Below, piece by piece: positions 1 through 9,296 of a stretch of DNA of 64,000 nt (the stretch's first letter is position 1; the number at the start of each line of letters is the position of its first letter). Position numbers and translations under genes: made by a program. The notes under the pieces are model-generated. The model did not search any database and had not been told where the DNA came from. It saw nothing but the letters and a program-made list of their open reading frames with translations. This stretch comes from Sphingopyxis sp. OPL5 (lineage in GTDB: Bacteria > Pseudomonadota > Alphaproteobacteria > Sphingomonadales > Sphingomonadaceae): the NCBI RefSeq assembly GCF_003797775.2, contig NZ_CP060725.1, forward strand, positions 248,001 to 312,000, read 5' to 3'.

Positions 1-2
1 TG

Positions 3-746
3 CTCGCCTATCTGAACGGCCTGCTCGTCACCGTGCGCGGCCGGCTGCCGCAGGTGTTCAGCCGCATGCCCAAGGCGCCCTATGAAATCCGCCGCGTCCC
101 GCCCGAGATCGAGATCGGCGCGCCCGGCGGGTCGGCGCAGGCGGGAACCCCCGATGGTTCGCGCCCGGGCATCTTCTTCATCAACCTGCGCGATACCGCC
201 GAATGGCCACGATACACGCTGCCGACCCTCGCCTATCACGAAGGCGCGCCGGGGCATTTGTTCGAGGGCGCGCTGAAATATGAGGATGCCGAGTTGCCGC
301 TCTACCGCCAGGCCTCGTCGGTGACTGCCTATGGCGAAGGCTGGGGTCTCTATGCCGAACAGGTCGCCGACGAGCTCGGCATGTACGACGACGACCCGCT
401 CGGCAAGATCGGCTATCTGGCGTCCTACGCCTTTCGCGCCTCGCGGCTGGTGGTCGACACCGGGCTGCACGCGATGGGGTGGAGCCGCGAGCAGGCGATC
501 GACTATATGGTCGAGAATTCCTCGACCTCGCCGACCGCCTCGCGGACCGAGATCGACCGCTATATCGTTTATCCGGGGCAGGCCTGCGCCTACAAGGTCG
601 GCCAGATCGCGATCAGCCGCGTGCGCGACGAGGTCGCCGGCCGGCCGGGTTACGATATCAAGCGCTTTCACGATGTCGTGCTGGGCGCCGGACGGGTGCC
701 GCTCGCGGTACTCGAACGCCGCGTCCGCGCCGCCTTTCCGGCCTGA
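3..746 (+). CDS. DUF885 family protein, C-terminal part (5' end outside window)
   Basis: The reading frame is open from the first bases of the window, so the gene begins upstream and only about 247 C-terminal residues are visible. The fragment contains YHEGAPGH, an HExxxGH-type putative metal-binding motif, followed by GEGWGLYAEQ, a helix and TASRTEIDRY. This order is characteristic of the DUF885 family, often secreted zinc-peptidase-like proteins in proteobacteria. The substrate is unknown. A 12-bp hairpin follows 20 bases after the stop. The family call is strong; peptidase activity is inferred only from the HExxxGH motif. Confidence 0.85.
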   Translation, partial: LAYLNGLLVTVRGRLPQVFSRMPKAPYEIRRVPPEIEIGAPGGSAQAGTPDGSRPGIFFINLRDTAEWPRYTLPTLAYHEGAPGHLFEGALKYEDAELPLYRQASSVTAYGEGWGLYAEQVADELGMYDDDPLGKIGYLASYAFRASRLVVDTGLHAMGWSREQAIDYMVENSSTSPTASRTEIDRYIVYPGQACAYKVGQIAISRVRDEVAGRPGYDIKRFHDVVLGAGRVPLAVLERRVRAAFPA

Positions 747-766
747 CGCACCGCCTAAAACAGGTA

Positions 767-794
767 AGCCCCGTCGCATTTCTGCGGCGGGGCT
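767..794 (+). terminator. Hairpin downstream of DUF885 gene
   Basis: A 12-bp stem (AGCCCCGTCGCA pairing with TGCGGCGGGGCT, one G-T wobble) closes a 4-base loop 20 bases after the DUF885 stop. There is no long T-run, so it is either a weak intrinsic terminator or a 3'-end stabilising hairpin. Confidence 0.55.
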
Positions 795-901
795 CCCTAG
801 GTTCAGTCCGAAGACAAGAACCAATTTCCACTCTCACTTTCGGTCAAGTAGAACCATGAAACGCCGCGGGTCGCGATGGGTTCCCGGCGGCGCCGAATTT
901 T

Positions 902-1075
902 TTACACCACCTTCTTTGCGGCGAATGCGCCCATGATCACGAACAGCGCAACGAACGCCAGGCCGACGAAGAACAGGATCTTGGCGATACCGGCCGACGC
1001 GCCGGCGATGCCGCCAAAACCGAGAACCGCGGCAAGCAGCGCGATCACGGCGAAGATCAAAGCCCATTTGAACAT
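902..1075 (-). CDS. DUF1328 small membrane protein
   Basis: A 57-residue protein starting MFKWALIF and consisting almost entirely of two hydrophobic, Gly/Ala-rich segments (about residues 4-27 and 30-50). This is the pattern of the DUF1328/YtjA family of tiny inner-membrane proteins common in alpha- and gammaproteobacteria. The open frame runs further upstream, but GAGGAG lies 8 bases before the ATG at 1075, which fixes this start. The family's function is not established. It sits just outside the left edge of the island. Confidence 0.85.
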   Translation of the reverse strand: MFKWALIFAVIALLAAVLGFGGIAGASAGIAKILFFVGLAFVALFVIMGAFAAKKVV

Positions 1076-1269
1076 TGGAAGTCTCCTCAACAAACTGCAC
1101 GGTGATAGGCGCGCACACCAGCCTCCGAAGCAGCGCGATGACGCCCTTGCCGGAGAGAAACGACCAACGGCCGCGCCTCGATAATCTGAATAATGGGTGC
1201 GCAGGTTAAACGACGACGCCCGGGAAAAGTTCCGGCGATCGGTTTTGGGTAGCAGTGTCGGGGAGAGGC

Positions 1270-1285
1270 TGGACGGTAGCGGGAA
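1270..1285 (+). other. Candidate left attachment site
   Basis: TGGACGGTAGCGGGAA matches the reverse complement of the tRNA-Gly 3' end at 12466-12483 with two single-base gaps, including an uninterrupted 11-base match (GGTAGCGGGAA). The orientation is the same as at the right end, as expected for attL/attR. The match is short, so this is a candidate only. Confidence 0.45.
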
Positions 1286-1345
1286 CCGCAAAGCACCTAA
1301 GAAACCCCAGTTTTACGCCGTTGCCGTTGGATGCAATTTAGAAAT

Positions 1346-1367
1346 GGCCCCCAAAATGGCCCCCAAA
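1346..1367 (+). repeat. Paired GGCCCCCA direct repeats near left island end
   Basis: GGCCCCCA occurs at 1346-1353 and 1358-1365, 12 bases apart and each followed by A's. A matching pair spaced by 13 bases lies at the other end of the island. The layout resembles arm-type integrase-binding sites. Confidence 0.5.
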
Positions 1368-1392
1368 CGCATTCGCAGAGGGCGATTGACGG

Positions 1393-3312
1393 TTAGACGC
1401 TGGAAGGGTGAGGCCAAATATCAGCAGCCAGCTTGGCCAATTCATCTCCCCTCTGCGCAATCGCCGCTTCGTCCCACACAGCCGATTCAGCAATACCTGT
1501 GTTTAGCGCCATGAGCGATTTGCCTAGCCGTTCGCGCTTCGCGTCAAAGGCCTGATTTTGCATTGAGGAATTAAGCGGCGTTGTCACAAGTGTGAGATTA
1601 CCAAGCCGATGCCGATGAGCATCTCGATTTCGCATTGCCACCGCCATTTCTTCGTCCGCCGGAATGCGGGTTGCCGGTACGGTCCGGCCGTCCGGCAACG
1701 GCCAATGCTTCGTCCACGCCTGAGGAAGAATGTGCTCGACGGACAAGAAGCTTGGTCGCTTGTCGTCCACTTGAAATTTTGACCGAACGGCCTTTTCCAG
1801 CTCCCACAAAATATCGATCTTGCGTTCCGCACGAAGGATATTGTCATAAATCGGTTGGTTGGCGATTGCTTCTCGCAATTCCGCGTCGTCCGGGAAGCGC
1901 ACGGCGGGCCCAGACTGCCCGACGAATGACGCCCGGAATGTCTCTAACGACGCCCCCTTCTCGTTGAAAATTGCGACTATACGGGTGAAGTTCTTGTTCA
2001 TGTTCTTGGCGGTCAAATTGCAGATCGCCCTCCTCACGATATAGGAATAGATCAGTCGGTAGATCGCCCGCTTTTCAGCATCGTCCATCTCGGCAACTGC
2101 CGTGGCGAAAACCAGAGGATAAACGGTGGCGACCTCCCAAGTCGCTAGCTTGCGGCCCAGCCATGCCACATCCGCGTCGCCAATCCCCTTCTCTAACGCC
2201 TCATAGACCGGATTGAAGCGCAACAACGCATCTAGCTCTTCGCCAACGGTCGGAAAGCGTGCCTTGCCCTTGGGCCGGGCATAAGCCCGGTATTCGGCAT
2301 AGAGCTCTCGCAGCGACGTTTCTTCGCCGGTTTGGGCCGTGAGAGCATAGCTTAGGAAATGATCAATCCGCGGTCTCTTTGGCTTCGCGCGTGGCGCATC
2401 CTCCTTCCAGAAAAGCTGGTCGAATGGCTTCCACCGCGTTTCAAACAGTCCTTCGGCCTGTTCGCCTTGTGCTTCTGCCCGATGGAAAATATTGTTCCGC
2501 ACGAGGTCCATGGCCAGCAGCGGTTCTCCCCGGCTATTCAACGTCTCGAAGATGACCTGAGCATCGTCTCCCTCTTCGAGATTGATGATCACCAGCTTAA
2601 ACTGGATAAGAAGAGCGTCAGCCAAAGCCTGCAACCGCATCTGCGCCGAGGGATCGTCCTTGGTGATTGCGGCGACCACTTGCGTAATGTCTAGTTCGTC
2701 GTCGTCGAAGCTGACCCCGCCCCAAGCGGCGTAGTGGTCGATCTTTTCCCGGAAATACAGATACGCTAACAGCGCACGCGGTGCCTGCCCTTTGATGATA
2801 TTCCCGTTCTTGTAGAATGCGTGCGAATGGCGTGACCGGACTGTTTCGAAAGATTCGGTCATAAGGTCTCGGAAAATTGATCGGTCAGCGGGCGTCGGCA
2901 CCAGCTTTAACCGATCCGCACGGGTTGCGTCCGGTTCCGCACTGCGCTCATCATTAAAAATGTAAACGTCCAGCGCCTTCACGATTCCGTCTTGCTTCCA
3001 CTCCGTCGCAACATGACGGAGCGCGGCCAAGAAGAGCTGGAACGTTGATAACCGTTGCTGGCCATCCACCACTTGCACGCTGGAAATCCGCCCCACGCTG
3101 TAGCCATCGGAACCGGGGGCGAGGATTAATGCGCCCATATAATGTTGGAATTTCGGCGGCCCCTCCAGCAGTTCGTCGGCTTTCGATACAAGGTCATCCC
3201 AAAGCGGCTGAAGTCGATCTTCTTTCCAAGCATATTGGCGCTGATAGATGGGGACGGTAAATTTGCGGCTGTCTTGCAGCACTCGACCGACTTCAATGGA
3301 ATCTGTTTTCAT
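1393..3312 (-). CDS. DUF262/DUF1524 (GmrSD-like) nuclease
   Basis: A 639-residue protein. The N-terminal DUF262 domain carries PIYQRQYAW (about residues 21-29) and the DGQQRLST signature (83-90), associated with nucleotide binding and hydrolysis in GmrS/DndB-like proteins. The C-terminal DUF1524 domain has EHILPQ (His 527) and HRLGNLTL (His 568), an HNH-type nuclease core. Single-chain GmrSD proteins restrict modified phage DNA, but this member's substrate is unknown. GGGAGGG precedes the ATG by about 7 bases. It is the last gene of a leftward run after mod and res, 70 bases beyond res. It could instead be an accessory nuclease of the type III-like system. Confidence 0.87.
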   Translation of the reverse strand: MKTDSIEVGRVLQDSRKFTVPIYQRQYAWKEDRLQPLWDDLVSKADELLEGPPKFQHYMGALILAPGSDGYSVGRISSVQVVDGQQRLSTFQLFLAALRHVATEWKQDGIVKALDVYIFNDERSAEPDATRADRLKLVPTPADRSIFRDLMTESFETVRSRHSHAFYKNGNIIKGQAPRALLAYLYFREKIDHYAAWGGVSFDDDELDITQVVAAITKDDPSAQMRLQALADALLIQFKLVIINLEEGDDAQVIFETLNSRGEPLLAMDLVRNNIFHRAEAQGEQAEGLFETRWKPFDQLFWKEDAPRAKPKRPRIDHFLSYALTAQTGEETSLRELYAEYRAYARPKGKARFPTVGEELDALLRFNPVYEALEKGIGDADVAWLGRKLATWEVATVYPLVFATAVAEMDDAEKRAIYRLIYSYIVRRAICNLTAKNMNKNFTRIVAIFNEKGASLETFRASFVGQSGPAVRFPDDAELREAIANQPIYDNILRAERKIDILWELEKAVRSKFQVDDKRPSFLSVEHILPQAWTKHWPLPDGRTVPATRIPADEEMAVAMRNRDAHRHRLGNLTLVTTPLNSSMQNQAFDAKRERLGKSLMALNTGIAESAVWDEAAIAQRGDELAKLAADIWPHPSSV

Positions 3313-3382
3313 TTACGGCCCTCCCGCAAGCACCCAAAATAAAGTAGGCAAGGTAATCAAACTTGATGCTGTGCAATAGAGC

Positions 3383-5995
3383 TTACACCCCCGCGCCGAT
3401 CTTGTGCAAAATTTGCTCGGTAACGCCCCGGCCATCGGCATCGCGCTTGACCGCCATCAGGAACAGTAGCCGCCCGCCACTTGTCTCTTCGGCCTTCAGC
3501 CCAATGTTGTTCTTTTCGGCCGCATCGGGATCGGTCGGCCCCTTATATTCCACGATCAACTGCCGCCCGTCGTGCAACTCGGCGATAAAGTCGGGATAGA
3601 AGAAATTGCCCGACGTCGGCAGGCGATAGGCTCCATAGGTCCGATCAACGTTGCGCACCCAATGCTTCACCGCGTCGAGCCGGTCGATCGCCTGCGCGCA
3701 CTCAAATTCCTCGCCCTGCGATTTGAGATCGCCGATCGCGGAATAATAGTGCTTTCGGAACCGGAAGCCGCCCTGATACGGGTTGCGCGCATCATAGCGG
3801 TTCGGATCGAAATGGTGCAGCGCCCCGACCGGATTGGCCGGAACGCCAACGCCGCCTAGAAAGAGCTGCACGCCCTGTTTGGCCGTCAATGTCCGCAATT
3901 CGGCGACACGCGCCAGCACGGCGCGCTTCAGCGCATATTTGCCGCGCACCAACGCCGCCAACGCCATGCCCTGATCCTGCACCAGCCCGACCACGACGCG
4001 GCGGCAATACTCCAGATAGGTCGCCTGCCCCGTATGCGCCTGCCGCGTCTGGCGGTCCAGAAAGCGCGCCAGCGCGGCTTCGTCCCAATTGGTCGCGCCA
4101 TCCAGCGCCAGCTCCAGCGTCGTCGCCATATGGCTGTAGACCAGCCGGTCGCCGCGGATATCAAACTCATAGCTATCGGGCTGTTCGGTCATGCTGAAGC
4201 CGGGCAGTTCCGCGTCGTGCGCCAACAAGTCCCAGCCCGCGAGATCGACGAAGGATTCGGGATAGGCCAGATCAAGCTCGCCCTGCACCTCGATTTCGAG
4301 TTGCGGCACGGCGAAGGGAACACCGCGCACGGCCGGTGACTTTGCCGCTTCGGTCTGGACGATGTTGCGCTCGACCGCTTCGGCCGCACCGGGCGCAATC
4401 GCTTCCATCGCCTTGCCGATCTCGCGCTTCACCTCGTCGCTGGCATGGGCGTCGATCACGGCGAGCACCTTGCCTTCGCCGTCGTCGGCCATGCGCAGCG
4501 CCTGCCGCGCCGCCATGCTCCAATCGCTCGTGTCCGGCCGCTCGTTCACGGTCAACTTGACCGGCTCGGGCACGCGGTAAAGCGGCCCTATGTCACCACC
4601 CTCCAGATCGAACGAAGGCGGCATTTCCAATATCGCCTCGCGCGCGCTGCGATCGTCGAACCCCATTTCGGTCAGCCGGTCCATCAATCCGTTCGCCGCC
4701 GCCGCGAAGCTGATTTCGGACACATGGGCATAGGCGCGGTTCAATTCTTCGGACGCGCGGCGCGTCGCAAAGGGCATTCGCAGGACGCGGCCCAGCAATT
4801 GCTCGACCGCGCCAGATGACCGGATGCTGGCGAGCGAGCAAAAGACATAGGCATAGGAACAGTCCCAGCCTTCCTTTAGCGCTTGCACCGTGATGACATG
4901 CTCGATCCTGCACGCGGGGTCGAACAGGTTGACGCCATCCAGTCCGCGCTGATCGCCCGTCGCAACGACGATTGCCTCTTCGGGAATGCGCTCCTGTTCG
5001 ATCAGGTGCGCTTTCAACACCTCGACCGTCGCTTCATTGCCTTCGGCGGCGGGCATCGCCTGATAGAGCGCGATCGGCCGAATCCCGGCCGGATCGTTCG
5101 CCGCGATCCGCGCGAGCCACGCGCGATTCTGCACCGCATGGGCGACGGCTTGCTGCCAGCTTCCGTGCTGCGACAGATGCACCGGCATCTTGATCATGTC
5201 CTCCGCTTTCAATTCCATCGCGGTCGCAACGGCGATGACATTGGAGCCGGGTTTGGGCGTCGCGGTCAGTTCGACGATCGCCGAAGGATTGAGCCGGGCC
5301 TTGGTTCCGCCCGACAGGCCCGTCATAAAATTGTGTGCTTCGTCCAGGATCATCAGTGGGCGCTGCCGATGCAGGACATTGGCAAAGGACAGTGCGATCT
5401 CACCGCACCGCGGCCCGTCGTTCACGACGTCCAGCCCTTCGCCCCGACGCGCGTCGCGGAAATGATCCTCCAGATTTTCGTCGTCTGCATAGACGTTGCG
5501 GTTCGACGTGTCCTCGACCCGGAACGCCTGATAGGTCGCGACGACCACGACGGTCTTTTCCAGAAAATCCTGCGGCCGGATTTGCCGCCGCTCGCTTATG
5601 TCGAACACCGCGACCGCGCCGTCGAACGCCTCTTCCAACGCGACGCGATACGGATGGCGCGGCTGTTTGAGCGCGTCGAGCGTCTGCGCCTGAATCGTGT
5701 TCGACGGCACCAGCCAGATCACGGGGACGCGCGCGCGGTCTAAGTAGGCATCGGCCGCGACCTTGATAGCGTGGCTCGCCAACAAGGTCTTGCCGCCGCC
5801 CGTCGGCAGGCGAAGGCAACAATAGGGCACCGCCTCCAGTCCCTCGACCGGCGTATAGCCACCGAGCGCATAGTTGCCGAGGTCCGCCCCGGCGATGGCG
5901 TCGGCATAGGCCAGTGCGGGCGACTTCACTTTCGCCGCACTCAGGAAGGTGCGAAGGGCGTCCAGCGCGCGCGTCTGATAGCGTTTCAGTTCCAT
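3383..5995 (-). CDS. Type III restriction enzyme-like helicase-nuclease (Res)
   Basis: An 870-residue superfamily 2 protein. It shows Walker A LPTGGGKT (residues 63-70), the Walker B box DEAH (218-221), SF2 motif III ELTATP, and a second RecA domain ending in EQLLGRVLRMP. Near the C terminus FYPDF (PD at 801-802) followed by VEYKG (E816, K818) forms a PD-(D/E)xK nuclease signature, the domain order of type III Res subunits. Its ATG lies one base after the mod stop, so the two are almost certainly co-translated as one restriction-modification system. The product should translocate on and cleave DNA lacking Mod methylation. Confidence 0.9.
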   Translation of the reverse strand: MELKRYQTRALDALRTFLSAAKVKSPALAYADAIAGADLGNYALGGYTPVEGLEAVPYCCLRLPTGGGKTLLASHAIKVAADAYLDRARVPVIWLVPSNTIQAQTLDALKQPRHPYRVALEEAFDGAVAVFDISERRQIRPQDFLEKTVVVVATYQAFRVEDTSNRNVYADDENLEDHFRDARRGEGLDVVNDGPRCGEIALSFANVLHRQRPLMILDEAHNFMTGLSGGTKARLNPSAIVELTATPKPGSNVIAVATAMELKAEDMIKMPVHLSQHGSWQQAVAHAVQNRAWLARIAANDPAGIRPIALYQAMPAAEGNEATVEVLKAHLIEQERIPEEAIVVATGDQRGLDGVNLFDPACRIEHVITVQALKEGWDCSYAYVFCSLASIRSSGAVEQLLGRVLRMPFATRRASEELNRAYAHVSEISFAAAANGLMDRLTEMGFDDRSAREAILEMPPSFDLEGGDIGPLYRVPEPVKLTVNERPDTSDWSMAARQALRMADDGEGKVLAVIDAHASDEVKREIGKAMEAIAPGAAEAVERNIVQTEAAKSPAVRGVPFAVPQLEIEVQGELDLAYPESFVDLAGWDLLAHDAELPGFSMTEQPDSYEFDIRGDRLVYSHMATTLELALDGATNWDEAALARFLDRQTRQAHTGQATYLEYCRRVVVGLVQDQGMALAALVRGKYALKRAVLARVAELRTLTAKQGVQLFLGGVGVPANPVGALHHFDPNRYDARNPYQGGFRFRKHYYSAIGDLKSQGEEFECAQAIDRLDAVKHWVRNVDRTYGAYRLPTSGNFFYPDFIAELHDGRQLIVEYKGPTDPDAAEKNNIGLKAEETSGGRLLFLMAVKRDADGRGVTEQILHKIGAGV

Positions 5996-5996
5996 C

Positions 5997-7649
5997 TCAG
6001 CGCGCCTTCACATCATAGGGGGTTTGCTTGAACGTCACGCCTGCGGCCTTCAGTCGCGCGTCGCCGATCCGGCTCATCTCGCCGTAGATGGTCAGTGGCC
6101 CATCGTGTCCGGCGGCCGCGCGGATCGACGTGAGCAAGGCCCCGGTTAGTACGTTCCCCCCCGACACGCTCTTGTCGCCCAAGATGCCATTGTAGAGCAA
6201 AGCGAAGCCGCGAGTGCCGTGGGTGCCCAAAAATGGGCTATCGGCGAGCCCCCGATAGGATATGCCGGTTTCAGAGAACCAGACGTGCGCCGCCAGCGCA
6301 GGAAATTTGATACCCGACCGGATTCGACCCGACTCGTCGAAAATTGGGTCCCCCAGCCGAAAGAACTGAAAGCCTCCCCCACCATTCCAATTTTCGATTT
6401 CAGAAACGCCGCTCTGTTCACCTTCGACAACATTACGCAATCGAGGCACGCAATGCGTCAGGGCGTGATCACCCATTTCAATTCCGATATACCGGCGCGC
6501 CATCTTTTGAGCAACGGCAGCAGTCGTGCCAGAACCCAAGAAACTATCCAAAACAAGATCGCCCTTAGCCGTGCATAAGTTTATGATTCGACGGATTAGC
6601 TGCTCAGGCTTCTTCCCGTTAGGAAACTCGACGCCGCCTTCCTGACCTACTCCCCCGGTCGTCTTGATATCAGTCCAAAAGTCTCCCGGGTTGTAAGTCA
6701 AATAGAAATCAGCAAATATGAATCTTATTCTTGGATCTCTACTCTCTTCGTTAAAATTGGTTTTAAATATATATAGCTTCTTTCTTGCAGACAAAACGGA
6801 ACTTATAGGTTGGCTCTCGACCCTATTTTTTATTGCCGCCGACTTTATACTTCCTGCGCCGACAGCCTGCACGATGCGCCAAGCGTTGTCCCAGCGATAG
6901 CGCTGAAACGATTCGTCGTCCAACTCCAGCTCCTTTCGGACCTGCGAAAGAGAGCGAACACTGGCCTTGGAAACGATAAAATTCGCGCGCTCGACATCGC
7001 TCTCATTTGCAGATTCTTGTCGCAAAAGATCCTTTAATTCCGAAACTTCATCAATTGAAAGACCTTCAATTATCTCTTTATATTCTTCATTCCACTCGTT
7101 CAGCGGAATCGAAATTGGAGAAATTTTCGGCGATCCCCCATTCTTGTAAACGAGTATCGCTTCCTTCATTTTGGGAAGTCTTTTCGTAACGTGAGACATT
7201 TTAACGCCCGTGGCTTCTGACATCTTTACGGATATAGTGTTCAATCTATTCGAACGACCAAAAACTTCATCCATCACAACAGTTAGATAAGCCTGCTCGT
7301 GATCATCGATCTGAATAAAGATTAAGCCGTCATCGGACAATAACTCTTTTAGAATCATCAATCTCGGATAAATAATTCCTAACCATTGGGAATGCTCTAG
7401 ATTATCGTCATAAAATATCGAGATCGCCGACCGCGTGTTATATGGCGGATCGATATAGATACACTTCACCCTCCCTTTGTAATAGGGCAGCAGTGCCTTA
7501 AGCGCGTCCAGATTGTCGCCTTGGATCAGCATGTTTCCGGCCGTAGGGTCGCCGTGCGACAGCGCCGGGTCGGCCTCCAGCAAGCGATAAGGAACTGCAG
7601 CCGCGCGCTTCAAATCTTCGTCGCGCGTCAACCATGTCAAACTCGGCAT
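5997..7649 (-). CDS. Type III-like site-specific DNA methyltransferase (Mod)
   Basis: A 550-residue DNA methyltransferase. DPPYNT (motif IV, residues 67-72) precedes DSFLGSGTTA (motif I, AdoMet binding, about 368-377), the beta-class order shared by type III Mod subunits. It probably makes N6-methyladenine. The central part (about residues 130-330), where the target-recognition region lies, is encoded by visibly AT-rich DNA unlike the GC-rich ends. Mod provides sequence recognition for both methylation and Res-dependent cleavage. It is the first gene of the mod-res-DUF262 run; the recognition site cannot be read from sequence. Confidence 0.9.
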   Translation of the reverse strand: MPSLTWLTRDEDLKRAAAVPYRLLEADPALSHGDPTAGNMLIQGDNLDALKALLPYYKGRVKCIYIDPPYNTRSAISIFYDDNLEHSQWLGIIYPRLMILKELLSDDGLIFIQIDDHEQAYLTVVMDEVFGRSNRLNTISVKMSEATGVKMSHVTKRLPKMKEAILVYKNGGSPKISPISIPLNEWNEEYKEIIEGLSIDEVSELKDLLRQESANESDVERANFIVSKASVRSLSQVRKELELDDESFQRYRWDNAWRIVQAVGAGSIKSAAIKNRVESQPISSVLSARKKLYIFKTNFNEESRDPRIRFIFADFYLTYNPGDFWTDIKTTGGVGQEGGVEFPNGKKPEQLIRRIINLCTAKGDLVLDSFLGSGTTAAVAQKMARRYIGIEMGDHALTHCVPRLRNVVEGEQSGVSEIENWNGGGGFQFFRLGDPIFDESGRIRSGIKFPALAAHVWFSETGISYRGLADSPFLGTHGTRGFALLYNGILGDKSVSGGNVLTGALLTSIRAAAGHDGPLTIYGEMSRIGDARLKAAGVTFKQTPYDVKAR

Positions 7650-7717
7650 TCCGGACTCCCCGCTTGGTGTCGCGGGCTTAGCAGCGCACGCGGCCGGACG
7701 CCAAGGGGGCGCGTTCG

Positions 7718-8089
7718 CTAATTAAGATGGTCGGGAATCTCGACGGGATAAACCAGACGGTAGCGTCGCTCGACGCAAGCCTCGTCCAAAAGCAGGCCAT
7801 CGTCGGAATAATAAACGCGCCACTCGGGAAGTTCCGCCTTAACCGCGAAGGCGATGGAATAACCTTCATGGTCGAACTCTGGCCAGCCAGGATGCGATCT
7901 ATCGCTGCTCAAACCTTCGGCGTGTTCCAGTTCGGCATATCGCTCCACCCAGCGTTACAGGCGGGCGTAAAGGCCGGGGCTGATTCGGAAACCGCCCAGC
8001 GTTTCGCGAGGGAGGAATGGGACATGCCAGATGCCGTCGCTTTCATATTCCGCCATGATGCGGACGGCTTTGGTCGAGATATTAGCCAT
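7718..8089 (-). pseudogene. Unknown ORF interrupted by an in-frame TAA
   Basis: Reading from ATG at 8089, 44 codons (starting MANISTKAVRIMAEYE and ending SPGLYARL) are followed by TAA at 7957-7955. The same frame then stays open for 79 more codons (RWVERYAELEHAEG to EIPDHLN). The downstream part begins with codons for Arg-Trp before any start codon, and its amphipathic sequence reads on naturally. A single change such as CAA to TAA would explain the break. Together the parts would make about 123 residues; no family is recognised. It lies on the same strand just upstream of mod. The downstream part could still be made from the GTG at 7948. Confidence 0.6.
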
Positions 8090-8186
8090 GGGGTGTTCCG
8101 ATGCGTCAACGGACGGGCAAAAACGCCCGCGCCTTTTCGCTATCGGTATGGCCGCCTATAGCGTGCGATTATGGCAGCCGTCCAGA

Positions 8187-9290
8187 TCAGCCACGTCGAT
8201 CCGGCATCTTTCGGATCACATCGACGACTTGCGCGATCAGCGCAGCATCGGCCGTCATGTCCGGCTTCTCATCGCCAAGCCCTCGCATGACTTCGCCCTG
8301 CCGGTGCGGCACGAGATTCCCGTAGCTTGTAAAGGTCGTCAGCACCTGCTCGTGCCCCAGATTTTGCGACCATGCCTTATATTCTTCCGGCGTCGTACAG
8401 AGCCGCTGCCCGAGCTGCACGAGTGTATTGCGGAAGGAGTGCGGGTTGAAATATGGCAGTCCGGCGGCCTCGAAGGCGTGGCGGAAAATGTCGCGGATCG
8501 GCCCGGCGCTCGCCCAGCCGTCGCGCCGCAGCCCGACCGGCTGGAAGCCGCCAGCCGTGCCGAGTCCGATTTTGGTCGCCGGGAATAGCGGATCGTCGTC
8601 GCCCCACAGCAATTCGGTGCGCAGATAGCCGCACCAGTGCTCGACGATCGCCAGCGCCTCGCCGCCGACCGGGAAAAACCATGTCGAAAAGGTCTTGCTC
8701 GCCTTCGTTTGAACTTCGCGGGCGTCCTGATCGACGCGCCCTTCGGCCAGATCGACATGCTTCAGCTTGAAGGACGCCAGCGCGCCATCGCGTGCGCCGG
8801 TCAGGATAGCGAAGGCGATCAACGCACGATTGCGCAGTTCGATGTCGCTTCCGGTCGGCATGGCCGACAGGACATGGTGGATTTGATCGAGCGTCGCGAA
8901 CGGCTTGATGCGCGTCGCCTTGGCGACCCGCGCATCCTTCTCCGGGAGATTGAAATAATCGGCGTCCGAATAGCGCAGCTTCGACTTGTAGCCCGGTTGC
9001 CCCGCAAGCCAGACGAAGAACGCACGCAGCGCCGACAGGGTGCTATAAACCGTAGCACGGCTGAGCGGCTTTCCGGTGCGGACCGCGACCGTCTCGTCCA
9101 GCTTACGCTTGAACGCGACCGCCTGCGCGCGATGGAAATTCTTGAAATCCTTATGCCCGTTCACTTCCTCGAAGCGCGACAGCGCCTTGGCGACGGCATC
9201 GATCGACGCCTCGTCGCGCCGCTGCGCTTCCTTCAGATAGGCGAAATATTCGTGCTTGATCCGGGCGTTCGCGCCATTGTGCTTTGCCAT
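8187..9290 (-). CDS. Tyrosine-type site-specific integrase (Int1)
   Basis: A 367-residue tyrosine recombinase. The N-terminal half has a SAM-like core-binding region, with AVAFKRKLDET and an RATVYSTLSALRAFF helix. The catalytic half shows the conserved residues in order: Arg in TGARDGAL, HSFRN (His-x-x-Arg), GHE, and a terminal Tyr in TSYGNLVP. It lies 6 bases downstream of an HTH/zinc-ribbon gene and forms a compact unit with an AlpA-like gene, a typical integrase-plus-excision-control module. It is distinct from the P4-type integrase at the tRNA, so the island may be composite or this may be a domesticated recombinase. Confidence 0.9.
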   Translation of the reverse strand: MAKHNGANARIKHEYFAYLKEAQRRDEASIDAVAKALSRFEEVNGHKDFKNFHRAQAVAFKRKLDETVAVRTGKPLSRATVYSTLSALRAFFVWLAGQPGYKSKLRYSDADYFNLPEKDARVAKATRIKPFATLDQIHHVLSAMPTGSDIELRNRALIAFAILTGARDGALASFKLKHVDLAEGRVDQDAREVQTKASKTFSTWFFPVGGEALAIVEHWCGYLRTELLWGDDDPLFPATKIGLGTAGGFQPVGLRRDGWASAGPIRDIFRHAFEAAGLPYFNPHSFRNTLVQLGQRLCTTPEEYKAWSQNLGHEQVLTTFTSYGNLVPHRQGEVMRGLGDEKPDMTADAALIAQVVDVIRKMPDRRG

Positions 9291-9296
9291 ATCCGC

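Larger units (their letters stand above)
1076..1392. other. Intergenic region holding the left junction of the island
   Basis: About 317 bases without a credible gene. It contains the Shine-Dalgarno and presumed promoter of the DUF1328 gene at its left. The candidate attachment repeat (1270-1285) and two direct copies of GGCCCCCA (1346-1353 and 1358-1365) lie at its right. Short ORFs here have no recognisable content. Confidence 0.6.

Noticed and set aside
887..903. CGGC-GGC-GCCG followed by T-run as a terminator
   Set aside because: The stem has only 4 pairs and lies at the 3' end of the DUF1328 gene on the other strand. Too weak to claim.
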